In this document: piece by piece, positions 49,529 to 57,778 of the stretch | Layout: every line of letters begins with the position of its first letter | How positions within the stretch are numbered: position 1 is the stretch's first letter | Source: JASLCR01 sp964619585 | GTDB taxonomy: Bacteria > Patescibacteriota > Saccharimonadia > Saccharimonadales > Saccharimonadaceae | Direction: 5' to 3' | DNA: 64,000 bases | Assembly (NCBI GenBank): GCA_964619585.1 | Contig: CAZUCO010000002.1 | Coordinates: forward strand, 128,390-192,389 | Notes under the pieces: model-generated | What the model was told of the DNA's origin: nothing | What the model saw: only the letters and a program-made list of their open reading frames with translations | Database searches by the model: none | Made by a program: the position numbers and the translations under genes

Positions 49529-49559
49529 AAAACAGTCTCCACAAGAAGGAGACTGTTTT
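49529..49559. terminator. Bidirectional terminator
   Basis: Arms AAAACAGTCTCC (49529-49540) and GGAGACTGTTTT (49548-49559), seven-base loop, followed by TATAT on the plus strand and preceded by AAAA. Serves the gene at 49166 and tRNA-His on the other strand. Confidence 0.9.
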
Positions 49560-49571
49560 TATATTCAAACT

Positions 49572-49649
49572 TGGGGCGAATGATGGGAATTGAACCCACG
49601 ACCTACGGAACCACAACCCGTCGCTCTAACCAACTGAGCTACATCCGCC
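49572..49649 (-). tRNA. tRNA-His (anticodon GTG)
   Basis: Minus strand: extra G at -1 opposite C73, acceptor GCGGATG/CATTCGC, anticodon stem ACGGG with loop TTGTGGT (GTG), T-arm GTGGG-TTCAATT-CCCAT, CCA encoded. The encoded G-1 is the tRNA-His identity mark. Confidence 0.96.
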
Positions 49650-49690
49650 AACCTTGATAATTTTATCATAAGACAAAGAAAATGGTATAT

Positions 49691-49719
49691 TTGACAAAGT
49701 ATTAAGCTTAAGTTATAAT
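49691..49719 (+). promoter_or_regulatory. Perfect consensus promoter of lipoprotein gene
   Basis: TTGACA (49691-49696), 17 bases, TATAAT (49714-49719): every position matches the housekeeping consensus. The ATG at 49729 is nine bases after the -10 box, and no ribosome site is seen. Confidence 0.92.
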
Positions 49720-49728
49720 TATAAAACT

Positions 49729-50820
49729 ATGGACAAACTACGATTTGAAAAGACACGTATGACAATCGCTGCAACAACGGGAGTGCTCTCAATGGTGGCA
49801 CTAAACGCTTGTAGTTCAGCGGAAGAACAGCCACGACAAGAACCAGGAGCACAGCAGTCTACTGACATCAAGCTGATTGATCCGAATGATGCTATTATTG
49901 CGATTGAAAATGGAGCAGAGAACTGTCCTGTCGATCTATCCCGTGCCTCAAAAGCCTCTGGTTCGGAGGGAGAGCTAAGCGCTGACATGCGTCTTGAAGC
50001 ACGAGAAAGAGGCAAAGAGCGCGACAAATGGTTCGATGCCATGGATGATGTAGCGAAGCGCTCGAAGAATGAGCAGGCGTCCAAGCTTATCAAATTTGCG
50101 CGCAATAACGGACGGCTCGCTGCTCCTGTCAAATCAGGTGTCGTTGTGCTTGAAGACAACTCACGAGCGAAGTATCCATTCTTTGTGATGCCACTCAATC
50201 CCGGAGACAAAGGAATAGACGAGGGCCTTGATAATGTTCTAAGTGAAGATGGTAACGCATCTGCTGCATTCCTCAACCATGTCAATACGTTGGCGCTACC
50301 GCCGGCGACCGCATATTCTGAACTATGGCGTGGTGTACTCGGTGTGCATGAGCTCAGTCATGCTTGTGACGATAAGATTGAGCCAAAAGAAAATGCCGCA
50401 AGTCCTGCAGAGCAAGAAACGCCTAGTGAATATGCACGACGCGAACGAATTGCACATCAGCTACAAAATGAATTAATGATTGCTATCGGTGGTGAGAAGA
50501 TGGAAGACGTCATAAGTCGTGAAGCAGATCGTATCGACACGTTTGTGAACGAAAATGGCACGATTTTGAATTCAGGCAGTGACTCACCTCGATACAAAGA
50601 AGAACTAGACAGTATATTCGACAAGCCCGCTTCGACCAAGGAAGAAGCGTCTCGTGTTACGTCGGTGTGGATAGCTGGTGTATTCGAATACATGGACAGG
50701 GTGGTTACTCCGGAGCAAGCTGATTACGCGAAGACAGAGTTCCTCTTGTCGCTATATGTCCGTGCCGGAATCGCTTCTACCCCTTCTCCTGAAGAGGGTC
50801 CATATAGCCCTGTTTCGTAG
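49729..50820 (+). CDS. Secreted lipoprotein with HExxH motif (possible zinc metallopeptidase)
   Basis: 363 aa. The signal peptide ends in a lipobox (VALNAC|SS), so it should be lipid-anchored. The mature part is charged and mostly helical. It has HELSH at residues 207-211 (GVHELSHACDD), the zinc-binding HExxH pattern, and a third candidate ligand further on (RIAHQLQNELMIA or the Glu-rich helices after it). Only a few bases separate it from the next, convergent gene. No peptidase family is certain. The promoter is a perfect consensus sequence, so expression is likely high. A surface or periplasmic enzyme role is plausible. Confidence 0.75.
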   Translation: MDKLRFEKTRMTIAATTGVLSMVALNACSSAEEQPRQEPGAQQSTDIKLIDPNDAIIAIENGAENCPVDLSRASKASGSEGELSADMRLEARERGKERDKWFDAMDDVAKRSKNEQASKLIKFARNNGRLAAPVKSGVVVLEDNSRAKYPFFVMPLNPGDKGIDEGLDNVLSEDGNASAAFLNHVNTLALPPATAYSELWRGVLGVHELSHACDDKIEPKENAASPAEQETPSEYARRERIAHQLQNELMIAIGGEKMEDVISREADRIDTFVNENGTILNSGSDSPRYKEELDSIFDKPASTKEEASRVTSVWIAGVFEYMDRVVTPEQADYAKTEFLLSLYVRAGIASTPSPEEGPYSPVS

Positions 50821-50830
50821 CTGCTACTAA

Positions 50831-52363
50831 CTAAACATCCTGGACTGTTTCGATGTCGGCACCGAGCGAGTTGAGTCGGTTGGCGAGATCTTCGTAGCCA
50901 CGATTGATCGGGTAGATATCTCGTAGAGTCGAGGTACCGGGTGCGGCAAGCATAGCGAGAAGTATCACGACTGATGGCCGGAGGGCTGGCGGTGCGACGA
51001 TGTCGGCTGGCTTCCACTTGGTTGGGCCGTTCAAGAATACGCGGTGAGTATCAACGAGATCAATCTTTGCGCCGAGCTTGCTGAGCTCGGTGAAGTAGAT
51101 GGCACGGTTTTCATAACTCCAGTCATGGAGCAATGTACGGCCTTTGGCAACAGTCGCGATCAGACCGAGGAATGGCAAGTTGTCCATGTTGACACCCGGG
51201 AAGGGCATCGAGTGGAGCTTATCTTTGGCGGCTACAAGTTTGGATTGCTTGACGGTCACGTCAACGAGGCGTGTGCGACCATTGTCGGCGAAATATTCTT
51301 TCGATAAGTCGTATTGTAAGCCCATGTTTTCGAGGACAGCGAGTTCGAGCTCGATGAATTCGATCGGTGCGCGTTTGACAGTGATTTCAGAATCAGTCAC
51401 GACACCTGCAGCGATCAAGCTCATTGCTTCGATCGGATCTTCGCTTGGCGAGTACTCGACATTTTGGTTGATTGAGCGCTTACCACGAATAGTGAGAGTA
51501 GTTGTACCGATACCATCGATCTTGACGCCCAGTTTTTCGAGGAAGAAGCAGACATCTTGGACCATGTAGTTTGGACTGGCATTACGTATAGTGGTCGTAC
51601 CGTCGTAGAGTGCAGCAGCCATGACTACGTTTTCTGTCACGGTATCGCCACGCTCTGTCAGAAGGATCGTTCGGTCTGGTGACTTCTCGTGGACCGTTAC
51701 TTCGTAGTAGTCGGTATTTGGTCGAGCGACGACATCCATACCGAACTCGCCGAGGCCATCAAGGTGTGGTTCAACAGTGCGTGTACCTAGGTCGCAACCA
51801 CCGGCAAATGGGATACGAAAAGTGTCGTACTGGTGAAGTAGCGGGCCGAGGAACATGATGACAGTACGGGTTCGCTTGGCTGCATTGACATCCATTTTGT
51901 CGAGAGCCAGTTTGGCTGGTGGTTTGATCTCGAGATCGTTTGCATTGATCCATTTGGTCTTGACGCCGATACTGTTGAGCACCTCGATGATTCGGTTTAC
52001 CTCTTCAATACGAGCGACATGTCGGAATGTCGTTGTGCCTTTGTTGAGCAAGCTAGCACAGAGCAGGCCAACGGCTGCGTTTTTGCTCGTTTTGACATCA
52101 ATACTGCCAGATAGTTTCTTGCCACCATGAACCTTAAAGTTGATCTTGCCACTGTTGTTGAGCAGTACAAGGCTACTTGACAGCTCTTCGCTGATGCGGG
52201 CTAGCATCTCAAGGCTGATATTTTGGCCACCTTTCTCGATTCGGTTGATGGCACTCTGAGAAGTGCCGAGTTTTTCGGCGAGCTCAGATTGAGTCATGCC
52301 CTTACTGGTACGTGTTTCTTGAATTAATGCGCCCAATCGGGCTTTGTAATCTGTTCCAAGCAT
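50831..52363 (-). CDS. murA: UDP-N-acetylglucosamine 1-carboxyvinyltransferase (MurA) with N-terminal HTH domain
   Basis: First committed enzyme of peptidoglycan synthesis, transferring enolpyruvyl from PEP to UDP-GlcNAc. 510 aa instead of ~420-440. Residues ~8-66 form an XRE/HTH_3 DNA-binding domain (LIQETRTSKGMTQSELAEKLGTSQSAINRIEKGGQNIS). MurA begins near residue 73 (INFKVHGGKKLSGSIDVKTSKNAAVGLL; Lys94-Asn95 equal the catalytic KN). The PEP-binding catalytic Cys is Cys190 in FAGGCDLGTRTVEPHL, so the fosfomycin target is intact. A palindrome in its own promoter suggests autoregulation by the fused domain. Confidence 0.95.
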   Translation of the reverse strand: MLGTDYKARLGALIQETRTSKGMTQSELAEKLGTSQSAINRIEKGGQNISLEMLARISEELSSSLVLLNNSGKINFKVHGGKKLSGSIDVKTSKNAAVGLLCASLLNKGTTTFRHVARIEEVNRIIEVLNSIGVKTKWINANDLEIKPPAKLALDKMDVNAAKRTRTVIMFLGPLLHQYDTFRIPFAGGCDLGTRTVEPHLDGLGEFGMDVVARPNTDYYEVTVHEKSPDRTILLTERGDTVTENVVMAAALYDGTTTIRNASPNYMVQDVCFFLEKLGVKIDGIGTTTLTIRGKRSINQNVEYSPSEDPIEAMSLIAAGVVTDSEITVKRAPIEFIELELAVLENMGLQYDLSKEYFADNGRTRLVDVTVKQSKLVAAKDKLHSMPFPGVNMDNLPFLGLIATVAKGRTLLHDWSYENRAIYFTELSKLGAKIDLVDTHRVFLNGPTKWKPADIVAPPALRPSVVILLAMLAAPGTSTLRDIYPINRGYEDLANRLNSLGADIETVQDV

Positions 52364-52369
52364 AGCGTT

Positions 52370-52399
52370 ATTATATCATCCATGATATAAAGTATGCAA
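52370..52399 (-). promoter_or_regulatory. Promoter and palindromic operator of HTH-murA
   Basis: On the minus strand TTGCAT (52399-52394) and TATAAT (52375-52370) with an 18-base spacer. The perfect palindrome TATATCAT (52372-52379), CC, ATGATATA (52382-52389) lies between and over the -10 box. The -10 ends six bases before the murA ATG, so the message is leaderless. The size fits an XRE dimer site. Confidence 0.8.
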
Positions 52400-52488
52400 G
52401 TCACACAATAGTGTATACTGGGATCATGATCTAGCAACAAATCAAATCATCACCAGGGGAAGAGACGAAATAAAGGGAGAACAATGAT

Positions 52489-53766
52489 ATGAATGATGAT
52501 ATAGTTGCACAACTTATAGCAGGTGAGACAAAGCGGGAACAAGAGGGCCTCGAGCTAATCCCGAGTGAAAATTATGTATCCAAGGATGTACTGACGGCGC
52601 TCGGCAGTGTATTTACCAATAAGTACTCTGAGGGCTATCCAGGCAAACGCTACTATGGTGGGCAAGAATTTACTGATCAGATAGAACAGCTAGCAATCGA
52701 TCGTGCCAAGCAGCTTTTTGGTGCCGACCATGCCAACGTGCAGCCGCACTCTGGTGCGCCAGCCAACGAAGCAGTGTATAGTGCATGGCTCGAGCCAGGT
52801 GACACAGTACTTGCGATGGACCTCAGCCATGGTGGTCACTTGACCCATGGCAACCCTATGACGCGCAGTGCCAAGCTGTACAACTTTGTGCCCTACAAGA
52901 TGAAAGATATCGAGACGGGTGAGATCGACTATGAACACCTGCGCGAGCTAGCACTTGAGCACAACCCAAAGATCATCTTGGCTGGCTTCTCTGGCTATCC
53001 ACGTGATCTTGACTATGAGAAGTTTGCGGCTATCGCCCAAGAAGTAGGCGATGACTGTCTACTGATGGCGGATATGGCACACATTGCTGGCTTGATCGCC
53101 GCTGGTGTAAAGGAAAATCCATTTGACTATGGCTTCCACGTGATTACGACTACTACACACAAAACTCTTCGTGGTCCACGTGGCGGTATGATTCTCTCGA
53201 AAGGTATTGTATCTACTCCACTCCGAGCTCCCGAAAAGACAATCGAAAACATCCCGACCTTAATCGACCGCGCAGTTTTCCCAGGGATGCAAGGTGGTCC
53301 ACACATGCACGTGATCGCGGCCAAGGCAGTCGCATTTGGTGAGGCGCTCAAGCCCGAGTTCAAAGACTACGCAGCACAGATACTGAAAAATGCCTCAGTG
53401 CTCGCAGATGAGCTACAAAAGCAAGGTTTCAAACTGATCACCAATGGCACTAGCAACCACTTGATCCTCGCCAACGTATGGGATAGCTTCGGGATCGATG
53501 GCAAGGTAGCCGAAGAAGCACTCGACAAGATCGGTCTCACACTCAACAAGAATACAGTTCCTGACGATCCAAACCCACCATTCCGTCCAAGTGGTATCCG
53601 ACTTGGTACGCCGGCGCTTACGACACGCGGCCTCAAGGAAGAGCATATGGCGCAGCTAGCTACCTGGATGCGACAAGCGATCGATGCAAGGGAAGACGAA
53701 GCAGCCTTGCAAGCACTTCGAGACGAGACTCGAGAATTCATCTCTGGTTTCCCTGTACCTCACTAG
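52489..53766 (+). CDS. glyA: Serine hydroxymethyltransferase
   Basis: PLP enzyme interconverting serine and glycine while loading tetrahydrofolate with a one-carbon unit. 425 aa. Landmarks: EGLELIPSENYVSKDVLTALGSVFTNKYSEGYPGKRYYGG, NVQPHSGAPANEAVY, the PLP-binding His/Asp DMAHIAGLIAAG, the Schiff-base Lys in TTTTHKTLRGPRGG, and NTVPDDPNPPFRPSGIRLGTPALTTRG. Preceded by AAAGGGAG. With folD at 62.7 kb it provides C1 metabolism. A strong terminator follows. Confidence 0.98.
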   Translation: MNDDIVAQLIAGETKREQEGLELIPSENYVSKDVLTALGSVFTNKYSEGYPGKRYYGGQEFTDQIEQLAIDRAKQLFGADHANVQPHSGAPANEAVYSAWLEPGDTVLAMDLSHGGHLTHGNPMTRSAKLYNFVPYKMKDIETGEIDYEHLRELALEHNPKIILAGFSGYPRDLDYEKFAAIAQEVGDDCLLMADMAHIAGLIAAGVKENPFDYGFHVITTTTHKTLRGPRGGMILSKGIVSTPLRAPEKTIENIPTLIDRAVFPGMQGGPHMHVIAAKAVAFGEALKPEFKDYAAQILKNASVLADELQKQGFKLITNGTSNHLILANVWDSFGIDGKVAEEALDKIGLTLNKNTVPDDPNPPFRPSGIRLGTPALTTRGLKEEHMAQLATWMRQAIDAREDEAALQALRDETREFISGFPVPH

Positions 53767-53790
53767 ACTAAGCTATTGCCGCCATTGAAG

Positions 53791-53824
53791 AAGCCTCCCG
53801 GGACGCCATTGTCCCGGGAGGCTT
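53791..53824. terminator. Strong bidirectional terminator after glyA
   Basis: Perfect stem AAGCCTCCCGGGAC (53791-53804) and GTCCCGGGAGGCTT (53811-53824), loop GCCATT, then TGTTCTT. Very GC-rich stem; AAGAAG on the 5' side serves the opposite strand. Confidence 0.92.
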
Positions 53825-53846
53825 TGTTCTTCAGCGAGTGCGTGTG

Positions 53847-55295
53847 TCAGTTCATCGCATCAGCAATCAACTCCTTGTAGGCTAGCTGGCCATTCTCGTT
53901 TGGATGGAAGACGTAGGCATATTTTCCATTGGGCGGCAGTGCCGCCTCCGTGCCATTGAAGTAGGCGCCATCTCGACATAGTTCATGCCCCAGGAACGGG
54001 CTTCCTGCACCAAGCGGATCTACGTAGGTGAAGCGAGAGTCGTTCAGGTTCGTGACCGCCGTCTCGATGACCGTGTTAAGCTTCAGAACGATGATCTCAG
54101 CTGCAGCAGCCTCATCTTCATCGAAGTCAGGACAGATGCCGATGCCTCTGTCCGCCCAAGACTCCTGCGTTATAACGTAGGGATAGCCGACGATGTAGAT
54201 CTTAACGCCGGCATTAGTCCAAAGGCGGGTGGTGATACTTGAAAACAAGGCAGCTAGCCGACTCGGAAGATAGTCGCTTCGAGTTGGGTCTGTCATAATG
54301 TCCCACACTTCTTGGTACATGCTTGACGAGCTAGCGCAGGAGCTGAACACACATGCGCGCGCAAATCCACTGAACCCGATGTCGTTCCCTCCGATGGTGA
54401 TGGTCACAACCTCCGTATCTTGGGACAGTGCATTGAGCTGCGACCCCTCTCCCCAGTTGCCTTCACCACCCGTACCTCCATCAATAACACTTGAGGTGGT
54501 AGCTCCTGAGCAAGCCATAAAGCCAGTAATACCAAGGCTAAGACTAGCTTCAGCCTGCAAGAGACGTGGGTACGCCTGCCTACTTCGGTGGCACTCGTTG
54601 GTGTCATCCATGTCAGTTCCGTACTCAAAAGGCGGATTGCCTTCACCACTCGAGAAGGAGTCACCAAGGGCGACATACGATGGACGAGACATAGCCGAAG
54701 GCACTTCCCCTCCATAATCAATGGGGTATTCAATATCACTATTGAGGTACACGACTCGGGTCATGATGGAAGGGTTCGAGTAGTACTGGAAACCAATGTA
54801 ACTTTGGTTATCAGTACTGTTGGTAAGCATCCCTACTGCAGCTGCGCCCGGTCCAGCATCTACCAGATTGCCCCCCGTAGCGTACCGGAAGTGAATGAGG
54901 GTGTAGCTACTAGCGCTTACGCCAAAAGCCTTACTCCCTTGGTTTGTGTAGAAGAACTTATACTTCTCTTCCGGGGGCGTGATTACTACCTGTCCATAGC
55001 CACCACCTCCGCAAGTCACATCTGGACATATGAATAGCGCCCATCCCGTCCCTGAATTGATAGCACTCTGGAGCGCATTGACAGCGCTGGCTAGTGAAGT
55101 GTCGGATGGATGACTCGAGCTGTAGTCTCGAAGGTCGTCGAACCACGTATCTGTGTGGTCCGTGCCACCGAGGGTTACAGTACCCGTTTTAATAATCACT
55201 GCGTCAAAGTCTGAGATCGCTGACGCTTTACTGGGCAAACTGGTGAGAAACATTGCCAGTAGCAATGTTGCCAGTATTCTCTTCTTAGTCCTCAC
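53847..55295 (-). CDS. Secreted SGNH/GDSL hydrolase
   Basis: 482 aa, exported by a Sec signal peptide (RILATLLLAMFLTSLPSKASA). Residues ~25-205 are an extra beta-rich domain with two Cys pairs (ICPDVTCGGGG). The SGNH hydrolase follows: block I YVALGDSFSSGEGNPPFEYG, the Gly block, block III TITIGGNDIGFSGFARAC, and block V with the catalytic His in FHPNENGQLAYKEL. Its closest pattern is the Streptomyces-type GDSL lipase/esterase group (GDSxSSGEG, GGND, HPN). Gene GC looks somewhat above its surroundings. Substrate unknown; lipid or ester of a neighbouring cell envelope is possible. Confidence 0.9.
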   Translation of the reverse strand: MRTKKRILATLLLAMFLTSLPSKASAISDFDAVIIKTGTVTLGGTDHTDTWFDDLRDYSSSHPSDTSLASAVNALQSAINSGTGWALFICPDVTCGGGGYGQVVITPPEEKYKFFYTNQGSKAFGVSASSYTLIHFRYATGGNLVDAGPGAAAVGMLTNSTDNQSYIGFQYYSNPSIMTRVVYLNSDIEYPIDYGGEVPSAMSRPSYVALGDSFSSGEGNPPFEYGTDMDDTNECHRSRQAYPRLLQAEASLSLGITGFMACSGATTSSVIDGGTGGEGNWGEGSQLNALSQDTEVVTITIGGNDIGFSGFARACVFSSCASSSSMYQEVWDIMTDPTRSDYLPSRLAALFSSITTRLWTNAGVKIYIVGYPYVITQESWADRGIGICPDFDEDEAAAAEIIVLKLNTVIETAVTNLNDSRFTYVDPLGAGSPFLGHELCRDGAYFNGTEAALPPNGKYAYVFHPNENGQLAYKELIADAMN

Positions 55296-55452
55296 TATTT
55301 CTCCTAATTGTCAAGGATCGAGACCGTAAAGTTTTCCCTACGGCCATTTTGCTTATGCTGAAGAACAGACCTAATTATAATGCAGTAACTGAATTAAGCA
55401 TATGCGTGTTGATCATAAAAACTTATAATTATCTAGGAGTAAGTATATACAA

Positions 55453-55477
55453 AAAGAGCCCTTTTGAAGGGCTCTTT
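55453..55477 (-). terminator. Terminator after pilin gene
   Basis: Arms AAAGAGCCCTT (55453-55463) and AAGGGCTCTTT (55467-55477), three-base loop; minus strand continues TTTTTG. Marks the end of the 55.5 kb pilin gene. The stretch 55296-55452 holds no gene that I can support. Confidence 0.9.
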
Positions 55478-55494
55478 AAGTTTATAGCAAGGCT

Positions 55495-55932
55495 TTACTC
55501 AGTGCAGGGTGTACCTGTAGCACCACCAATATTGACGTACTGTACAGCAGTTGCTGCTGCGCTATACCAGATAACTTGTGCTCCTGTTGCACATTTTCGA
55601 TAACCAACAGTCTTTTCATCCGAAGGGTTGGTCGGTGTTGTTCCTGTAGCGTTAGTCACTTTTGAGGTATCGTCGAGCTCGGCTTCTTTGACGGTATTAG
55701 GCTTTGTTGTAAGCTGGGCGAACGTTGGGTAGGCTGACTGAACGGTGTTGTATGCTTCAGCTTTCTTTTGGATCTGTGCTGCTAAACTTTGTGCCGCACT
55801 TGTTTTACCACGGTTCTGAATACCGTTGTAGGCAACAATTGAGATTGCAGCCAAGATAGCGATCACAACGATAACGATGAGAAGCTCAACGATAGTGAAA
55901 CCACGTTGTTTAGTTTTGATGTTATTAAGCAT
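55495..55932 (-). CDS. Type IV major-pilin-like protein, copy 1
   Basis: 145 aa. The class III signal MLNNIKTKQRG|FTIVELLIVIVVIAILAAIS has Glu+5, followed by the spine helix, AYNGIQNRGKTSAAQSLAAQIQKKAEAYNTVQSAYPTFAQLTTKP and a variable C-terminal half with two Cys (YRKCATGAQ, GTPCTE) likely to form the D-region disulfide. Good ribosome site (GGGGGC AT context upstream). It ends with a terminator; a hairpin separates it from copy 2. Its nucleotide sequence is partly identical to copy 2. Confidence 0.93.
   Translation of the reverse strand: MLNNIKTKQRGFTIVELLIVIVVIAILAAISIVAYNGIQNRGKTSAAQSLAAQIQKKAEAYNTVQSAYPTFAQLTTKPNTVKEAELDDTSKVTNATGTTPTNPSDEKTVGYRKCATGAQVIWYSAAATAVQYVNIGGATGTPCTE
55709..55830. 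repeat. 122-bp direct repeat shared by two pilin genes, copy A
   Basis: Bases 55709-55830 are identical to 56294-56415 (offset 585). The block encodes the middle of both pilins (AYNGIQNRGKTS... to QLT). Codons on both sides of the block differ synonymously, so the identity is confined to this part. Confidence 0.9.
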
Positions 55933-56017
55933 GGAAGATGCCCCCTAATTATGTTTATTGCTTATGGTAAAATTCTACAAGACGCTGGCCTAAATTACAA
56001 GATCTTGCCAGAATGAA

Positions 56018-56042
56018 TTAGCACCCCGATAAGGGGTGCTAA
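56018..56042 (-). terminator. Hairpin between the two pilin genes
   Basis: Arms TTAGCACCCC (56018-56027) and GGGGTGCTAA (56033-56042), five-base loop. On the minus strand it follows the copy 2 stop; the tail TTCATTCT is only partly T-rich, so it may attenuate rather than stop transcription into copy 1. Confidence 0.75.
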
Positions 56043-56070
56043 TATGGCGTAATACTACAATGCTATAGCA

Positions 56071-56514
56071 CTAGCTACAAGCTGCAGGTGAAGCTGTTGC
56101 CTCAGTTGTAGATGCTGCTCCACCTAGACCGATAATAACAATCTTACTTGCGTTTGCACTCCACCAAATCACCTGAGCACCTCCGGCTGTACATGTCTTG
56201 TAACGAACAGTCTTTTCATCCGAAGGGTTGGTTGTATCGGTTACCTTTGATGCATCATCAAGTTCGGCTTCCTTTACTGTATTTGGTTTTGCTGTAAGCT
56301 GGGCGAACGTTGGGTAGGCTGACTGAACGGTGTTGTATGCTTCAGCTTTCTTTTGGATCTGTGCTGCTAAACTTTGTGCCGCACTTGTTTTACCACGGTT
56401 CTGAATACCGTTGTAAGCTACGATTGAGATTGCTGCGAGGATTGCGATCACGACGATGACAATCAAGAGTTCGACAATCGTGAATCCCTGCTGTTTTTTG
56501 ATGTTGTTAAGCAT
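56071..56514 (-). CDS. Type IV major-pilin-like protein, copy 2
   Basis: 147 aa paralogue of the gene at 55.5 kb. Signal MLNNIKKQQG|FTIVELLIVIVVIAILAAIS; same middle region; the C-terminal half differs (KTVRYKTCTAGGAQVIWWSANASKIVIIGLGGAASTTEATASPAAC) and also has a Cys pair. The two probably form pilus subunits with different exposed faces. Upstream leader is nearly the same as in copy 1 (CCCCCTAATTA on the plus strand). Confidence 0.93.
   Translation of the reverse strand: MLNNIKKQQGFTIVELLIVIVVIAILAAISIVAYNGIQNRGKTSAAQSLAAQIQKKAEAYNTVQSAYPTFAQLTAKPNTVKEAELDDASKVTDTTNPSDEKTVRYKTCTAGGAQVIWWSANASKIVIIGLGGAASTTEATASPAACS
56294..56415. repeat. 122-bp direct repeat shared by two pilin genes, copy B
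   Basis: Identical to 55709-55830; see that entry. A second shared stretch of 26 bases lies around CTTTTCATCCGAAGGGTTGG in both genes. Confidence 0.9.
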
Positions 56515-56586
56515 GTATATGCCCCCTAATTACGTTGTTACTTATGGTAAGAGTGTACTACGAGGTAAGCGTAAGCGCAATAGTTT

Positions 56587-57393
56587 TTATAGCCGGATGT
56601 TACTACTGACCGTTTGCATGGTACTGGTGTAGTTGACTGTTTCACCACCTGAGACCCTGGAGGCAGTGATCGTGACCTTGATAGACGCAGCGATTGTTGG
56701 GTTGGTTACTGGAGTGGTACCAGCAGCATCGCTAAAGAACTCTGTTTTGAGTTCGCTGATACCACTCATCAGCTTTTCGTCTTCTGACTTACACACAGTA
56801 GTATTGGTGTAGCCTGGAGTACAGCTTGGGCGCTGCCAGATGGTGGAGTAAGCGGGTGAGGTGCCACAGCCTGGTTCACTAGAGATGATGGTACGCCTCC
56901 AGAGTTCGTTGGCCTTGATGTAATAGATGACCATGACTGGGAACATCTCACCGTAGTTGCAGGGAGTGGTTTCGTCAACGTCAAACATAACTAGCTGACG
57001 GTTGCTATCGAGTGGACTCTTGTCGATCGCTGGGACGTTCATGATCAGGATATTGTTGGTCGATGTATTGCCATTGGCTCCTCCCATGGCAGTGCTCCAG
57101 GCGGCTGTGTTGTCGTTGGATCCCTGTGGAGAGATAGTAGAGCCCGAGGTTTGGAGGAAGTTCATAGCTTTGGTTGCTTCAGACTCGATATTGTCGAGCG
57201 ATGCTTGAGTGTCTTGGACGACACCGTTTTTGTCACTGGTCTGCAGCGACGAGCCAGTCAGGGAAACGATATAGCCAATGACTGTACCAATCAGGAGTAT
57301 CAGTAGAGGCGCGACGATCAATACCTCGATGAGAGTGAGACCCGCTTGTTTTAAGCGGTGAGCTGGGTGATTATCGGTTGGAATACATTGCAT
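56587..57393 (-). CDS. Prepilin-like minor pilin, PilW/GspJ-like
   Basis: 268 aa. The leader is long (RLKQAG|LTLIEVLIVAPLLILLIGTVIGYIVSLTG), with Glu at +5, but Leu replaces the usual Phe after the Gly. The soluble part has four or more Cys (TPCNYGE, EPGCGTSP, RPSCTPGYTNTTVC) and ends in a beta-rich domain. Size and position third in a minor-pilin cluster resemble PilW/GspJ. It overlaps the upstream gene by 23 bases. Confidence 0.82.
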   Translation of the reverse strand: MQCIPTDNHPAHRLKQAGLTLIEVLIVAPLLILLIGTVIGYIVSLTGSSLQTSDKNGVVQDTQASLDNIESEATKAMNFLQTSGSTISPQGSNDNTAAWSTAMGGANGNTSTNNILIMNVPAIDKSPLDSNRQLVMFDVDETTPCNYGEMFPVMVIYYIKANELWRRTIISSEPGCGTSPAYSTIWQRPSCTPGYTNTTVCKSEDEKLMSGISELKTEFFSDAAGTTPVTNPTIAASIKVTITASRVSGGETVNYTSTMQTVSSNIRL

Positions 57394-57778
57394 GGCTTAC
57401 ATCTTTGTTAGTGTTATCAAACTGGTAGTTAACAGTACTGGTGATCAGGGTAATACCCGTCCTTGTAGTATCTGGACAAGAGCGCGTAACGGTAACAGTA
57501 GTAGTGCCTGTGAGAACTGGGTTGGATACGGTAGTTGGCCCTTCTAGTGTGACGGGGGTTGTATAGTTGCACGGCGGCGGTGTTACATTGGCATATTTTC
57601 GGAGGTAGAGATAGGCGACGTCTGATGCAGCTGCAAGCCGAGCTGATTCGTTCCCGTTGCGCAATACTTGTCCCCACAGTAGATAACCTGCCATCAGGAA
57701 GGTGGCGCCGATAAATAATGTAATCAGGAGCTCGACTGCTGAAAAACCTTGTTGGTTGGTAGGTGTTTGTTGTCTCAT
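57371..57778 (-). CDS. Prepilin-like minor pilin
   Basis: 135 aa. Signal TNQQG|FSAVELLITLFIGATFLMAGYLLW with Glu+5. Soluble part has RNGNESARLAAASDVAYLYLRKYANVTPPPCNYTTPVT and a Cys pair (PCNY...SCPD). PilV/GspI-like by size and order. It overlaps the upstream pilin-like gene by four bases and the downstream one by 23. Confidence 0.85.
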   Translation of the reverse strand: MRQQTPTNQQGFSAVELLITLFIGATFLMAGYLLWGQVLRNGNESARLAAASDVAYLYLRKYANVTPPPCNYTTPVTLEGPTTVSNPVLTGTTTVTVTRSCPDTTRTGITLITSTVNYQFDNTNKDVSHAMYSNR

